A stretch of 64,000 nt of DNA from an uncultured Myxococcales bacterium (GTDB lineage: Bacteria > Myxococcota_A > Polyangia > Polyangiales > Polyangiaceae): positions 1 to 64,000 of the forward strand of contig CALFEQ010000029.1 of assembly GCA_937949945.1 (NCBI GenBank). Direction: 5' to 3'. Of this stretch, positions 44,212 to 53,882 are shown piece after piece (position 1 is the first letter of the stretch; every line of letters begins with the position of its first letter). The notes under the pieces are model-generated. The model was not told where the DNA came from. It saw nothing but the letters and a program-made list of their open reading frames with translations, and made no database searches. The translations under genes were made by a program, and so were the position numbers.

Positions 44212-45480
44212 TCACGTGAGGAAGACCGGAGGCGCTCCGTCGAAGACCTCGCGGCGAACCAGCTCGAACCAAGCGGTGCCCGCGATGCCCGGCGCCGTGT
44301 CGAGCTCGCTCGGGATCTCGACGGTGCTCGTCGGCAACGAGCCGTCCGCCGCGCGCAGCGTGTCGAGGCCGCGGAGCAGCGCGGCCGCCTCCGCGCGCTC
44401 ACCCAGCCTCGCGAGGGCGAGCGCGACGCCGGCCGTCCCTTCCGGCCACACCGCGTTCGTGTCGCTCCACGCGAGCGTCTCGAGCTCGCCGCCGAGGTAC
44501 TGGCGCAGCGCCCGGCTCTCGATCGCGAAGCCGTCGGCGTACGGGCGATGCCCTCGGACGCCACGCGCGGACGTCAGATAGCGCGAGGTCGCCTGCACGG
44601 CCGCCCGCGCGCGCTCGTCGTCGCCGAGGGCGTGCAGCGCGAGCGCGCCCCAGCTCGCGCAGTCGAGCGCGAGGGTGCGATCGACGCCCGATGCGTCCAC
44701 CCCTCGCGCGAACTGCCCGATCTCCGGCAGCCACGCCCGATCGACGAGAGCGCGCGCGATGGCGAGCGCCGCCTCCTCGTAATCGGATCGCTCCGTCGTG
44801 CGCGCGAGCGCGCGCAGGAAGAAGAACGCGTCGATGTTGTGCTCGACGGAGGCCCAGGTGATCGGCGCGTCGACGAGGATCTCCCGCAGCTTCCCCGCCT
44901 TCGTCTCGTAGCGCAGCATGCTCCTGCCGCCGGTGACGAGACCGCTCCGCGGATCGCCGGCAGCGCTCGGGCGCGAGCGCAGCAAGAGGTTCGCGATCTC
45001 GTGCGCCATCTTCACGATCGGCACGCGGTGCGGCCCCTCGCGCGAAGAGCCGAGGTAGTCGGCCGCCGCGTAGCCCACCCACGCGAGCGCGCCGTTCCGC
45101 ACGTACTGCGGCCCCTTCTCCCGACCGGCGCGCGCGATGGAGAACGGGAGCGCGCCGTCCTTCTCCTGGCGGGCCGCGAGGCCGCCGAGCACGCGCCCCG
45201 CCTCTTCGTGTCGTCCCGCGCGCACGAGGACGAGCGCCACGAGCGCGGCGTCGTAGATCGGGCTGCGGTCCGCGCGGTGCGGCGGAGACACGAACGCGTA
45301 CTCGGCGCCGAGCTCCGGCCACGGGCGCACGCAGCTCAGGAGGAAATCGAGGCCGGACGCGTGGCCCGCGGGCGGGCTGGCGGAGCCCCCGCGCGCGCGG
45401 GGCGCGGGAGACGCGCACGCGGCGGTCGCGCAGGCGGCCGCGGTGGCGACGAGGAGCTCGCGTCGAGAGAGCCGGCGCAT
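44212..45480 (-). CDS. Tat-exported lipoprotein, (α/α)-toroid-like
   Basis: A 422-residue protein. The N-terminus combines a twin-arginine motif (SRRELL, R6-R7) and a lipobox (ATAAC, C22), so it is probably a folded, Tat-exported lipoprotein. The body is a series of Ala/Leu-rich helical hairpins (SPIYDAALVALVLVRAGRHEEAGRVL; SVEHNIDAFFFLRALAR; DCASWGALALHALGD; WPEGTAGVALALARLG), as in six-hairpin glycosidases or terpene-cyclase-like toroids. The Asp/Glu-rich core segments could be catalytic. It is the last gene of the operon and starts in the HEAT-protein stop (TGATG). Confidence 0.75.
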   Translation of the reverse strand: MRRLSRRELLVATAAACATAACASPAPRARGGSASPPAGHASGLDFLLSCVRPWPELGAEYAFVSPPHRADRSPIYDAALVALVLVRAGRHEEAGRVLGGLAARQEKDGALPFSIARAGREKGPQYVRNGALAWVGYAAADYLGSSREGPHRVPIVKMAHEIANLLLRSRPSAAGDPRSGLVTGGRSMLRYETKAGKLREILVDAPITWASVEHNIDAFFFLRALARTTERSDYEEAALAIARALVDRAWLPEIGQFARGVDASGVDRTLALDCASWGALALHALGDDERARAAVQATSRYLTSARGVRGHRPYADGFAIESRALRQYLGGELETLAWSDTNAVWPEGTAGVALALARLGERAEAAALLRGLDTLRAADGSLPTSTVEIPSELDTAPGIAGTAWFELVRREVFDGAPPVFLT

Positions 45481-48400
45481 CACCCCACCATCCTCATCTG
45501 TGCGCGCCGCGCGCTCTCGCGGACGCGCTCGTCGGGATCCGACAGCAAGGCCGCCACGCGGGCGCGGACGTCTTCGTCGTCCACGGGCGCGAGCGCGTGC
45601 ACCGCAGCCACGCGGACGTCGGGCGACGGATCGCGCAGGGCGAGCACGAGGCGAAGCGGCCAGCCCGGCGCGGCGAGCGCCGAGATGCCGGCGACGGCCG
45701 CGGCCCGCAGCGTCGGATCGGCGCTCGCGCCGAGCAGGCCCGCGAGTCGATCCGTGATGATCGCCGCGCGCGGATCGTCGCGCATCTCGTGGCGGGTATC
45801 GATCGCCGCCTTCGGCCAGTGCCGCGCGAACGCGGTGAGCGTCGAGGCCTCGCACGACTCGAGCATCGTCGCGAGGGCGCTCGCGCGCACGGCCGCGGCC
45901 ACGTCGGTCGCGAGCGCTTCGAGCAGCGGCGCCGCCGCGTCCGGCGAAAAGGCGGCGAGCGCGCGCGCGAGGCGGACGCGCACGAGGACGGAAGGATCGC
46001 CGCGCAGCGCGGAGAGGCGCTCGAGGACGACCGCGGAGCGCGACGCAGCGAGCGCCTCGAGCGCAGTGACGCGTACGTCCTCGCTCGGATCGTCGAGGGC
46101 CCTGTCGACGATGCGTGTCGCGTCACGTCCGGCGATCACCGCGCACGCTCGCACCGCGGCGCGCCGCACGAGCGCGTCGCGCGAGAGCACGAGCTGCTCG
46201 AGGAGCGGGAGGGCCTCGCGGCTCCCGATGCGCTCGAGGACGCGGACGGCGGCGGCGAGCGCCTCCGGACGATCCTCGCCCATCATCCGATCGAGGAACC
46301 CGATCACGTCCGTACGATGGATGCTCGCGATCGCCTCTTCGACCGCGTCGTTCACCTCGGGCGTGCCGAGCCCGAGGCGCTTGTGCAGCGCGGCCGCGGC
46401 GGAGGCGTCGCGCGCCTCGCCGAGCGCTCGGACCGCCACGAGCGTGACGTCGACGCTCGGGTCCGCGATGGCTCGGACGAGCGCGCGCCTCGCGACGACG
46501 TCGTCCTGCACGCGCGCGAGCGCACGCGCCGCGCGCAAGCGCACGCGCTCGGCGGGATCGCCGCCGAGGACGTCGGCGAGCAGATCGATGCTCCTGTCGT
46601 GGCGCACGCGCGAGAGCGCCTCGACCGCGACGAGCCGCGCCTCGACGTCCTGGCTGGTGAGGAGCACGCGCTCGTACTGCGCCACGATCGCCGCCGAGTC
46701 GAGCACCTTGCCCTCCTCTGCGGGCGGCTCGAGCCCGAGCCGCGCGTGGAAGGCGGCGCGCACCGGCGCGTCCTCGCGCGCGACCGCGGCGAAGACGCGC
46801 TCGCGGAGCTCGGCGTCCGCGAGCGTCGCGAGCGCACGCTCCTGGGCCTCGTCACCCGGCACGAGCGCCCACGCGATGGCGGCGGCGACATCGTCGATCC
46901 TCCGCGTGCTCTCCGCCTTCGCGATCTGCGCCGCGGCCGAGGCCTCGCCGATGCGCGCGAGCGCGATCGCGGCGCGGTTCCGGACGAAGCCGTCGGGATC
47001 GGACAGCCGCCGCTCGAGCACCGCGCTCGCGCCGTCGCCGCTCGACGCGATCTTCCCGAGCGCGTTCACCACCGCGGCGCGCGTGCGAGCGTCGCGATCG
47101 TCGGCGGCGCGCCGGAGCGCGGACGATGCCTCCGGCACCGGGATCTTGCCGAGGGCGCCCGCCGCGCTGGCGCGGACGACGGGAGACTCGTCCTCGAGCA
47201 GCTGCGCGAGCGCAGGGACCGCGGCGGGGTCTCCCGACTTGCCGAGCGTCCACGCGATCCCGAGCCGGACGTCGAGCACGTCCGAGCGCGAGAGCGCGAC
47301 GAGCCGGTCGAGCAGCTTGGGGCTCAGCAAGAGGCCCGTCTTTCCGTCGCCCGTCGCGCGGCTCTCGCCGCCTCGGTCCTGCGCGCAGCTCGCGAGCGCC
47401 TGCGCGATGCGGTCGCGCGCATCCGGAGGCGCGCCGGGCAGCGCGCGCACGAGGCCTTCGAACGCGGCCTCGGTGACGGCGCTGCCGAGCGCGGTCACCG
47501 CGACCATCCGCACCTCGAGCGACGGATCCGTGAGCCGCTCGACGACGGCATCGACGGCCTCCGTCCTGCCCGCGAGCGCAGCGACGGCGCGCGCGCGCAC
47601 GCGCTCGCTGGGATCGCGCGAGGCCTCGAGGAGGAGCGGCAGCGCGCCGTCGCCTCCGACACGGACGGCCATCCCGACGACCTGCCACCGGACCGGCACG
47701 GTGCCCGTCGCGTATGCCTTCGCGATGAGGTCCCAGTGCTCCGCGATCGCCTCGTCCGGGTACTCCGCGAGCGCCGTCGCGGCGGCCTCGCGCACGACCT
47801 CCTCCGGATCGGACAGGGCGCGCGCGAGCACCGGCGGTCCGCCCTCGGGGCGGAGGCGCCCGATCGCCTCGCAGAGCGCCGCGCGGACGGGCCACGCCTC
47901 GTCGTCCATCGCCGCGACGAGGATCGGCCCGACGCGCGGATCCGCGAGCTCGCCGCAGGCCTGGGCCACCTGCGCGCGCACCTCGAACGATGCATGATGC
48001 AAGTACCCGACGATGCTGTCGACGATGCCCGCCGCGCCGAGCCGGAGCAGGTCACGGTAGGCCCGCTTGGCGACGGCCGGATCGCTCGACGCGAGCTCCT
48101 CGATGACGCGCGACAAGAACCCGACACGCTCGAGCGCGAGCGCCGCCCGGCGCCTCACCTCCGGGTTCACGTCGTGCAGCGCGCCCTCGAGGCCCTTCGT
48201 GTCGTGCACCTCGATGTGCTCGAACGCCTCGAGCGCGCGGAGCCTCGTCCCGTAGTCCGGATCCGCGAGAGCGGCGACGAGCACGTCCACCGCGCCGGCG
48301 CCCGCGATCGCCGACGCGGCGGCGGCCGCGTGCGCGCGGACCTGCGGGGCCGGATCGCGCAGGGTGGCTTGCACGATCGGGGCGAGGGCGCGCTTGTCGC

Positions 48401-49166
48401 GCAGCGCGCCGAGGGCCTCGGCGGCGGCGACGCGCAAGAGGTCGCTCCGGTCGTACAGGCGCGCCACCAGCGGATCGAGCGCGCGCGGATCGCCGATGCG
48501 CCCGAGCACGCGCGCCGCCCACACGCGGGCGGGCCCGCGCTCCGGATCGCCGAGCAGCTCGATGAGCGGCTCGACGGCGGCGGCGCCGAAGCGGACGAGC
48601 GCGTCCGCGACGCGCGGCGACGCGTGCTCGTCGACGACGTGCAGCGCCTCGACGAGGAGCGGCACCGCCTTCGCGTCGCGCAGCTTCGCGAGCGCCTCGG
48701 CCGCCGCGAGCTTCACGGAGCCCATGTCCTCGTGCGGATCGCGGATGGCCTCGACGAGGGCCGGCACGGCGGCCGGCATCGCGGCGAGCCCGAGGATCTC
48801 CGCGGCGTGCGCGCGCTCGCTCCACTTGCGCGCCTCGCGGACGCGACGCGTGAACGTCTCGAGGTAGCCGAGCTCCTCGAACAGGCGCACGCCGAGGGCG
48901 CGGACGCGCGCGTCGTCGCTCCGGAGCATCGTCTCGAGCGCGCGCTCGATCGTGCGCGCATCGAAGCGACGGAGCGTCCGCCGCACGACTTCCATCGGGA
49001 GCTCCTGCGCCGGCTCGAGCGAGCGGAGCGCCTCCTCCAGGCGCCGCGCCGCGATGCCCGCGGCGACGCGGAGCCACTTCTCGCGGACGAGCACCCACAG
49101 CGCCGGGACGAGCCCCAGCGCCGTCACGGCGACGATCAGGACGATCACCGCCGACGAGCTCTTCAT
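45480..49166 (-). CDS. membrane-anchored HEAT-repeat protein (1,228 residues)
   Basis: A 1,228-residue protein made of about 30 or more HEAT/PBS-lyase-type repeats of roughly 31-37 residues (VRALGVRLFEELG, VPALVEAIRD, AVPLLVEALH, VRAAAVAALA patterns). One N-terminal membrane helix at about 5-28 anchors it, with the repeats probably cytoplasmic. The start ATG overlaps the response-regulator stop (ATGA). HEAT arrays are usually protein-binding scaffolds. Its position between a two-component pair and a Tat lipoprotein suggests it links signalling to the surface machinery, but this is inferred. Confidence 0.85.
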   Translation of the reverse strand: MKSSSAVIVLIVAVTALGLVPALWVLVREKWLRVAAGIAARRLEEALRSLEPAQELPMEVVRRTLRRFDARTIERALETMLRSDDARVRALGVRLFEELGYLETFTRRVREARKWSERAHAAEILGLAAMPAAVPALVEAIRDPHEDMGSVKLAAAEALAKLRDAKAVPLLVEALHVVDEHASPRVADALVRFGAAAVEPLIELLGDPERGPARVWAARVLGRIGDPRALDPLVARLYDRSDLLRVAAAEALGALRDKRALAPIVQATLRDPAPQVRAHAAAAASAIAGAGAVDVLVAALADPDYGTRLRALEAFEHIEVHDTKGLEGALHDVNPEVRRRAALALERVGFLSRVIEELASSDPAVAKRAYRDLLRLGAAGIVDSIVGYLHHASFEVRAQVAQACGELADPRVGPILVAAMDDEAWPVRAALCEAIGRLRPEGGPPVLARALSDPEEVVREAAATALAEYPDEAIAEHWDLIAKAYATGTVPVRWQVVGMAVRVGGDGALPLLLEASRDPSERVRARAVAALAGRTEAVDAVVERLTDPSLEVRMVAVTALGSAVTEAAFEGLVRALPGAPPDARDRIAQALASCAQDRGGESRATGDGKTGLLLSPKLLDRLVALSRSDVLDVRLGIAWTLGKSGDPAAVPALAQLLEDESPVVRASAAGALGKIPVPEASSALRRAADDRDARTRAAVVNALGKIASSGDGASAVLERRLSDPDGFVRNRAAIALARIGEASAAAQIAKAESTRRIDDVAAAIAWALVPGDEAQERALATLADAELRERVFAAVAREDAPVRAAFHARLGLEPPAEEGKVLDSAAIVAQYERVLLTSQDVEARLVAVEALSRVRHDRSIDLLADVLGGDPAERVRLRAARALARVQDDVVARRALVRAIADPSVDVTLVAVRALGEARDASAAAALHKRLGLGTPEVNDAVEEAIASIHRTDVIGFLDRMMGEDRPEALAAAVRVLERIGSREALPLLEQLVLSRDALVRRAAVRACAVIAGRDATRIVDRALDDPSEDVRVTALEALAASRSAVVLERLSALRGDPSVLVRVRLARALAAFSPDAAAPLLEALATDVAAAVRASALATMLESCEASTLTAFARHWPKAAIDTRHEMRDDPRAAIITDRLAGLLGASADPTLRAAAVAGISALAAPGWPLRLVLALRDPSPDVRVAAVHALAPVDDEDVRARVAALLSDPDERVRESARRAQMRMVG

Positions 49167-49534
49167 GTCTTCGCGAGCAGGGCGCCGATGCGGTCCACGA
49201 CGACGGCGGGATCGATCGGCTTGTTGAGGAACTCGTCGGCGCCGGCCTGTCGCGCCCAGAAGCGATCGGCGGGATCCGTCTTCGCCGTCAGGATGATGAC
49301 GGGCAGCGCCCGATCGATCGCCTTGATCTCGCGACAGGTCTGGTAGCCGTTGAGCTCGGGCATCGTGACGTCGAGGACGACGAGGTCCGGCCGGTCGCGG
49401 CGGATCTGGTCGAGCGCGAGCTCTCCGTTGGTGGCGACGCTCACGCGGTACCCGAGCGCACGCAGGCGCATCTGGAGGAAGTCGAGCGCGCTCGGGTTGT
49501 CGTCGACGAGGAGGATGGAACGTGCGTCGGTCAC
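49163..49534 (-). CDS. single-domain response regulator
   Basis: A 123-residue receiver domain with no output domain. D11-D12 acidic pair, phospho-acceptor D55 in LVVLDVTMP, K105 in LNKPIDP. GTG start overlapping the histidine-kinase stop (GTGA); its own stop overlaps the HEAT-protein ATG. It probably relays phosphate or binds a partner such as the HEAT protein. Confidence 0.9.
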   Translation of the reverse strand: MTDARSILLVDDNPSALDFLQMRLRALGYRVSVATNGELALDQIRRDRPDLVVLDVTMPELNGYQTCREIKAIDRALPVIILTAKTDPADRFWARQAGADEFLNKPIDPAVVVDRIGALLAKT

Positions 49535-50886
49535 GAGGCACCTCGCAGCCGCTCGAGGAACGCGTCGAGCTCGGCGGAGCTCGGCACGACGACGGCGAGC
49601 TCGCAAGCGGCGGCTGCGCTCGCGAACCGCGGATCGTCCGGGCGTACGACGTCGAGCTCGCCCGGCGACGACGAAGACAAGAGCCCGAGCAGCTCGCGGG
49701 CCTCGGCGCCGTCCTTCACGACGAGCAGGCGCGTCTGCCTGCGCCGGAGATCGCTCGGGATGCGCAGCACGAAGGCCGCTCCGCCGAGCGGGGCCGGCTC
49801 GACGTGCACGCTGCCGCCGTGCGCGATCGCGACCTCGCGCACGACCGAGAGGCCGATCCCGCGCCCGGCGATCGCGGCGTCCCGCTCGAGGCGGACGCCG
49901 CGCTCGAAGATCCGCTCGCGGTCCGCCTCGGGCACGCCGGGCCCGCTGTCGGCGACGACGATCTCCACGCCGCTCCGCGCCGAAGCGCCCTGCCCCGCCA
50001 CGGGCGCCGAGCGCCGCGTCGAGACGTGGACGCGGCCGCCGGCCGGCGTGAACTTGAGCGCGTTCACGACGAGGTTCAACACGGACTGCTTGATCTGGAC
50101 GGCGTCGCACCACGCGACCGCCGGCGCGCAAGCCGCCTCGAGGCTCACGCCCGACTCGCGGGCGGAGTCCGCGAGCAGCGCGACGATCTCGCGGGCGAGC
50201 GCGCCGACGTCGACCTGCGATCTCCGCACCGCCCTCCTCGGGGGCGCCGACCCGCGCGCGCCGCCGTCGGCGGCCCGCAGGCTGCCCGCCGCGTAGCGCT
50301 CGAGGAGCGCGGAGGCGTCGTTCGCGGCGGCGATCATCCGCTCGACGCTCTCTTTCGCGATCGGGCCGAGCTCACCGGCGAAGCCGTCGCGCAGGTTTCC
50401 GCCGAACCCGACGATGATCGCGAGCAGGGCGCGCATGTCGTGCGCGAGCACGGAGCGCGCGCGTACCGCTTCCTCGAGCCCGCCCGAGATCGACCGGAGC
50501 TGGTCTTCGAGCGCGGCGATGCGCGCGTCCTTCGCGCCGTCGCGCGAGCCGATCATCTCCTCGGCGGCCTGCACGATGGTCGCGTCGCTCGCGCCCGCGT
50601 CGACGATGGCGATCGGACCGGTCGCGACGAGACGCGCGGCGGTGTCGCCGTCGACCACGGCCAGGCGAGGCAGCGACCGCGTCTTCGGGTCGGCGCGCAG
50701 CTCCCCGAGGAAGGCGGCGGCGCGATCGCCCGGCATCGACCCGAGCACCACGAGGTCGTACGACGGGTCGCGCGCGGTCCAGAACTCTTCCGGATCGAGC
50801 TCGACGAGGGTCGCGCCCGCGCGAGCGAGCGCTTCGGTCCGGAGCGTCCCGACGACCGCGATGGTCGCGCCCGCGAGCGCCTTCAC
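49531..50886 (-). CDS. histidine kinase flanked by two receiver-like domains
   Basis: A 451-residue soluble kinase. N-terminal receiver-like domain (1-110) where the phospho-acceptor position is Gly (LVVLG, G49). Then a HisKA-like region with H149 in LAHDMRALL, N-box (NLVVNALKF, N275), G1 (DSGPGVP, 313-319) and G2 (GRGIGLSVV, 341-349). C-terminal part (383-451) again looks receiver-like without an Asp. GTG start fixed by the overlap with the glycosyltransferase stop (GTGA). No membrane helix or sensor domain. Confidence 0.85.
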   Translation of the reverse strand: MKALAGATIAVVGTLRTEALARAGATLVELDPEEFWTARDPSYDLVVLGSMPGDRAAAFLGELRADPKTRSLPRLAVVDGDTAARLVATGPIAIVDAGASDATIVQAAEEMIGSRDGAKDARIAALEDQLRSISGGLEEAVRARSVLAHDMRALLAIIVGFGGNLRDGFAGELGPIAKESVERMIAAANDASALLERYAAGSLRAADGGARGSAPPRRAVRRSQVDVGALAREIVALLADSARESGVSLEAACAPAVAWCDAVQIKQSVLNLVVNALKFTPAGGRVHVSTRRSAPVAGQGASARSGVEIVVADSGPGVPEADRERIFERGVRLERDAAIAGRGIGLSVVREVAIAHGGSVHVEPAPLGGAAFVLRIPSDLRRRQTRLLVVKDGAEARELLGLLSSSSPGELDVVRPDDPRFASAAAACELAVVVPSSAELDAFLERLRGAS

Positions 50887-52397
50887 GCCGTCCCCGCCGC
50901 GAAGCCCTTGCGGGCGAACTTGTCCCAACCCTTCTTCCCCTTGAGGAAGTCGTAGAGCCCCTTGAGCTGCCACCCCACGAGGTACTGCCGGTAACCGAGG
51001 TTCGACAGGAAGCCCGCGACGAGGAGCACGAGGACGTCCGACAGCCGCCGGTACGAGAAGAGCGAGAGCCCCGTCGTGCGCGTCGGCACCGCGCGCTCGG
51101 ATCGGATGCAGAGCAGGATCGCGAGCGAGCTCAACGCGAAGTTGAGCATCATCGCCAGCACGAGGAAGGCCACGAGCGCCCCGGGCGACAGGATGCCGAG
51201 CGCGCCGGTGAGGACGAGCACGAGGTACCCGAGGACCTCGATGAGCGGCGCGAGCGCCTCGTAGACGAGCTGGTACGGCAGCGAGAAGAGGCCGATCTGC
51301 CGGAAGCGCGGGCGGAACATGACGGCCCGGTGATGGACGAGGACCTCGAGCAGCCCCCGGTACCAGCGGCTCCGCTGCTTGCCGAGGTCCTTCATGTTCT
51401 CGGGGCACTCGGTCCACGCCGTCGGAAACGACAGCGTCGTGATCTTGCCCGGCAGCCCGCGGTCGAGGAGGTAGCGGTGCAGGCGGACCACGATCTCCAT
51501 GTCCTCGCAGACCGTGTGCGCGCCCTCACCGCAGTACTCGATGCCGATGCGCGTCTTCATCCCCCTCGTCAGAAAGCCGCCGATCGCGAGGACGAGGTCG
51601 CGCCGGAGCAGGGCGAAGACGCCCGAGAGGATGAGCAGCGAGTTCATCGCCGCGAGCGCCACGCGGCCCTGCGCGAACGAGCGCATGTACTCGACGATCT
51701 GGAAGCGAGCGAGCCAGCTCTCGGGCAGACGCATCTCGACGACGCGACCGTTCTCGACGAGCGATCCGTTCGAGATGCCGACCTGCGTGCCGACCGCGAC
51801 GATCTTCCCCGGCTCCTCGGCGATCGGCTGGGCGGCGAGCAGGAGGGCGTCGGGCGTGAGCAGGCTGTCCGCGTCCATGCTCGTCACGAAGTCGCCCTGC
51901 GAGGCGTTGATGCACGCGTTGAGCGCGTCGGCCTTGCCGCCGTTCTCCTTGTCGATGAGAAGGAGACGCTTGAGCCCCGGCGGCAGCGGCATGCGCGACT
52001 CGTAGAAGGCACGGATCTTCGCGCACGCGAGGTGCTGCTCGTACTCGATCTCCGTCCGCACGAAGTGGAACGCGCGGCGGAGCACCTCCACCGTCCTGTC
52101 CTTGGAGCCGTCGTTGCAGATGACGATCTCGAACGACGGATAGCGCAGCCGAAGGAGCGAGCGGACGCTCTCTACGATGGTGACCTCTTCGTTGTATGCG
52201 GGGACGAGCAGCGTGATATGAGGCAAGAAGTGGCTCGACTCCAGGTCGAGCGCCGGCTCGAGCTGCTCCCTCCGAAGGGCCGCGCCGATCCGGAAGTGGC
52301 TGACGACGACGAACCCCAGGTTGATGGCGAAGTACGACGCCATGTAGACCACGATGCAGGTGTCGAGCATCGAAAGCAGCGCTTCGAGGACACGCAT
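50883..52397 (-). CDS. processive GT2 glycosyltransferase (PgaC-like)
   Basis: A 504-residue membrane synthase. One helix at the N-terminus (about 10-35), a GT2 core with VPAYNEE, ICNDGSKD (D96), DAD (175-177), ED (298-299) and the processivity motif QRSRW (341-345), then several C-terminal helices (about 370-480). This is the layout of polysaccharide synthases such as PgaC and YaiP. No PilZ domain. ATG 52397 is preferred to the longer frame because it starts the first membrane helix; TAAACT lies 11 nt upstream. It is divergent from the YaiO-like barrel gene. Confidence 0.9.
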   Translation of the reverse strand: MRVLEALLSMLDTCIVVYMASYFAINLGFVVVSHFRIGAALRREQLEPALDLESSHFLPHITLLVPAYNEEVTIVESVRSLLRLRYPSFEIVICNDGSKDRTVEVLRRAFHFVRTEIEYEQHLACAKIRAFYESRMPLPPGLKRLLLIDKENGGKADALNACINASQGDFVTSMDADSLLTPDALLLAAQPIAEEPGKIVAVGTQVGISNGSLVENGRVVEMRLPESWLARFQIVEYMRSFAQGRVALAAMNSLLILSGVFALLRRDLVLAIGGFLTRGMKTRIGIEYCGEGAHTVCEDMEIVVRLHRYLLDRGLPGKITTLSFPTAWTECPENMKDLGKQRSRWYRGLLEVLVHHRAVMFRPRFRQIGLFSLPYQLVYEALAPLIEVLGYLVLVLTGALGILSPGALVAFLVLAMMLNFALSSLAILLCIRSERAVPTRTTGLSLFSYRRLSDVLVLLVAGFLSNLGYRQYLVGWQLKGLYDFLKGKKGWDKFARKGFAAGTA

Positions 52398-53751
52398 CGG
52401 AGGTTCCCAGTTTAGGGGGCGGCGCGTCGATGCTCTAGGCCCATCGCGCATCGTTTCGGCGCTATGCACGGCTTTCGCGGCCCTCGGGATTGGCCTCTTC
52501 GCCGTGGCGGCGGAGGCCGCCGTCTGCGCCGCGGCGAAGAACGTGCCGACGGAAGGCACGCGCGAGGCCCTCTTGGCACGAGCACGCAGCCACGTCGCGG
52601 ACGACGAGCGCGCAGAGGCCCGCGCCATCTACCTCGCGCTCCTCGCCCGCGATCCCTCGGACGACGAGGTCCGCGGACGGCTCGCGCGGCTCGACGCCTG
52701 GGACGGCTGCTACGACCTCGCCGAACGCGGCTACCGGCAAGTGCTCGCCCACTACCCGGAGGACGCCGAGGTCCGGGCGGGCCTCGTGGACGTCCTCCTC
52801 TGGACACGCCGCTGGGACGAGGCCGAAGCGGAGCTCGAGGAAGGCCTGAAGCGATCGCCCGGCTCGGCGGATCTCATCGTTCGGCGCGCGAAGCTCGCGC
52901 ACTGGCGTGGCGACGAGGAGCGCGCCGCCGCCGACGCCGCGCTCGCGAGGCGCCTCGCACCGCTGGACCTCACCGTGCAGAGCCTGCGCGACGAGGTGTT
53001 CCTCGGCGAGGCGCGCATCGCCGGGCGGGCACAGATCTTTCCCTCGGGCTGGGACGACATCTACACGACCGAGGCCGAGATCTCGCAGCGGTACAGGAGG
53101 CTGCGCTTCTTCCTCGGTCACCAGTCCGTCACGCGCACCGGGGCGTTCGCGGACGTGACGACGATCGACGTCCGGCGAACGGTGGGCGTGTACTACCACG
53201 CGCCGTTCGGCGGCTGGGTCGGCGCCTCGGTCGGCGTCGCCACCCCGGGCGCCGCGCTGCCCGTCGTCGCGGTCACGCTCTCGGCGCTCACCCCTGTCGG
53301 CACGGCGCTCACCCTCCTCACGAACGCGTCCGTCTGGCAGTACGAGAACGACAAGACGGTCTTCACCGTCGTGCCGTCGCTCGGCTGGGCCGTCTTCCCC
53401 ACCCTCGAGATCGGTGCGCGCTGGTGGGTGTCGAACGTCGTCGCGCGCGCGCCGGGGCAGACGAGCGTGAGCGAGACGGTCCACTCGCTCGGCCTCCGCG
53501 CCGTCTACCGCCCGGAGCCGACCTGGCAAGCAGGCGCCGAGTACACCTACGGCGTCCAGCTCGATCAGAACCCGACGTTCACACAGCTCCTCGAGCTCCG
53601 GAGCCACGTCGTGACGGTGTATGCGCGCCGGATGTTCGCCCGGGAGCTAGGGGTGCAACCGGTCTTCGCCCTCGAGCGCCGCGAGAGCACGACGAGCGGC
53701 GTGGTCGTCGTCGTCCCGCTCGTCGAGCTGGCGCTCCTCACGCGCTGGTGA
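52354..53751 (+). CDS. TPR plus YaiO-like outer-membrane β-barrel protein
   Basis: Residues 70-220 are TPR repeats (AREALLARARSHVADDERAEARAIYLALLARDPSDDEVRG), and 230-465 form amphipathic strands of a YaiO-family barrel ending in LLTRW, an aromatic C-terminus typical of outer-membrane proteins. The only standard starts (ATG 52354, GTG 52360) overlap the divergent glycosyltransferase gene by about 44 bp and put 36 residues before the signal peptide (ALCTAFAALGIGLFAVAAEA). A non-standard ATC start near 52450 would fit a signal peptide better. Likely the export pore or scaffold for the divergent synthase product. Confidence 0.8.
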   Translation: MQVSSIESSASRTRIGGSQFRGRRVDALGPSRIVSALCTAFAALGIGLFAVAAEAAVCAAAKNVPTEGTREALLARARSHVADDERAEARAIYLALLARDPSDDEVRGRLARLDAWDGCYDLAERGYRQVLAHYPEDAEVRAGLVDVLLWTRRWDEAEAELEEGLKRSPGSADLIVRRAKLAHWRGDEERAAADAALARRLAPLDLTVQSLRDEVFLGEARIAGRAQIFPSGWDDIYTTEAEISQRYRRLRFFLGHQSVTRTGAFADVTTIDVRRTVGVYYHAPFGGWVGASVGVATPGAALPVVAVTLSALTPVGTALTLLTNASVWQYENDKTVFTVVPSLGWAVFPTLEIGARWWVSNVVARAPGQTSVSETVHSLGLRAVYRPEPTWQAGAEYTYGVQLDQNPTFTQLLELRSHVVTVYARRMFARELGVQPVFALERRESTTSGVVVVVPLVELALLTRW

Positions 53752-53882
53752 ACGCGCTGACGACCGGTAGCCTACGCTCGCCCTACTCGTGATGGGCGAC
53801 CGCACTCTCCGACGAAAGTGATGGGAACGTGAATTTCCGTAGGAGCCGCGCTGGAGGTTTTGGCTAATATCGTCAATCACGC

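Noticed and set aside
41562..44564. 1,000-codon minus-strand frame over uvrC and the gap upstream
   Set aside because: Arg-rich shadow frame; uvrC in another frame carries all the conserved motifs.
44548..47997. 1,149-codon plus-strand frame opposite the HEAT-repeat gene
   Set aside because: Ser/Arg/Ala-rich shadow of repetitive HEAT codons; no start context and no domain.
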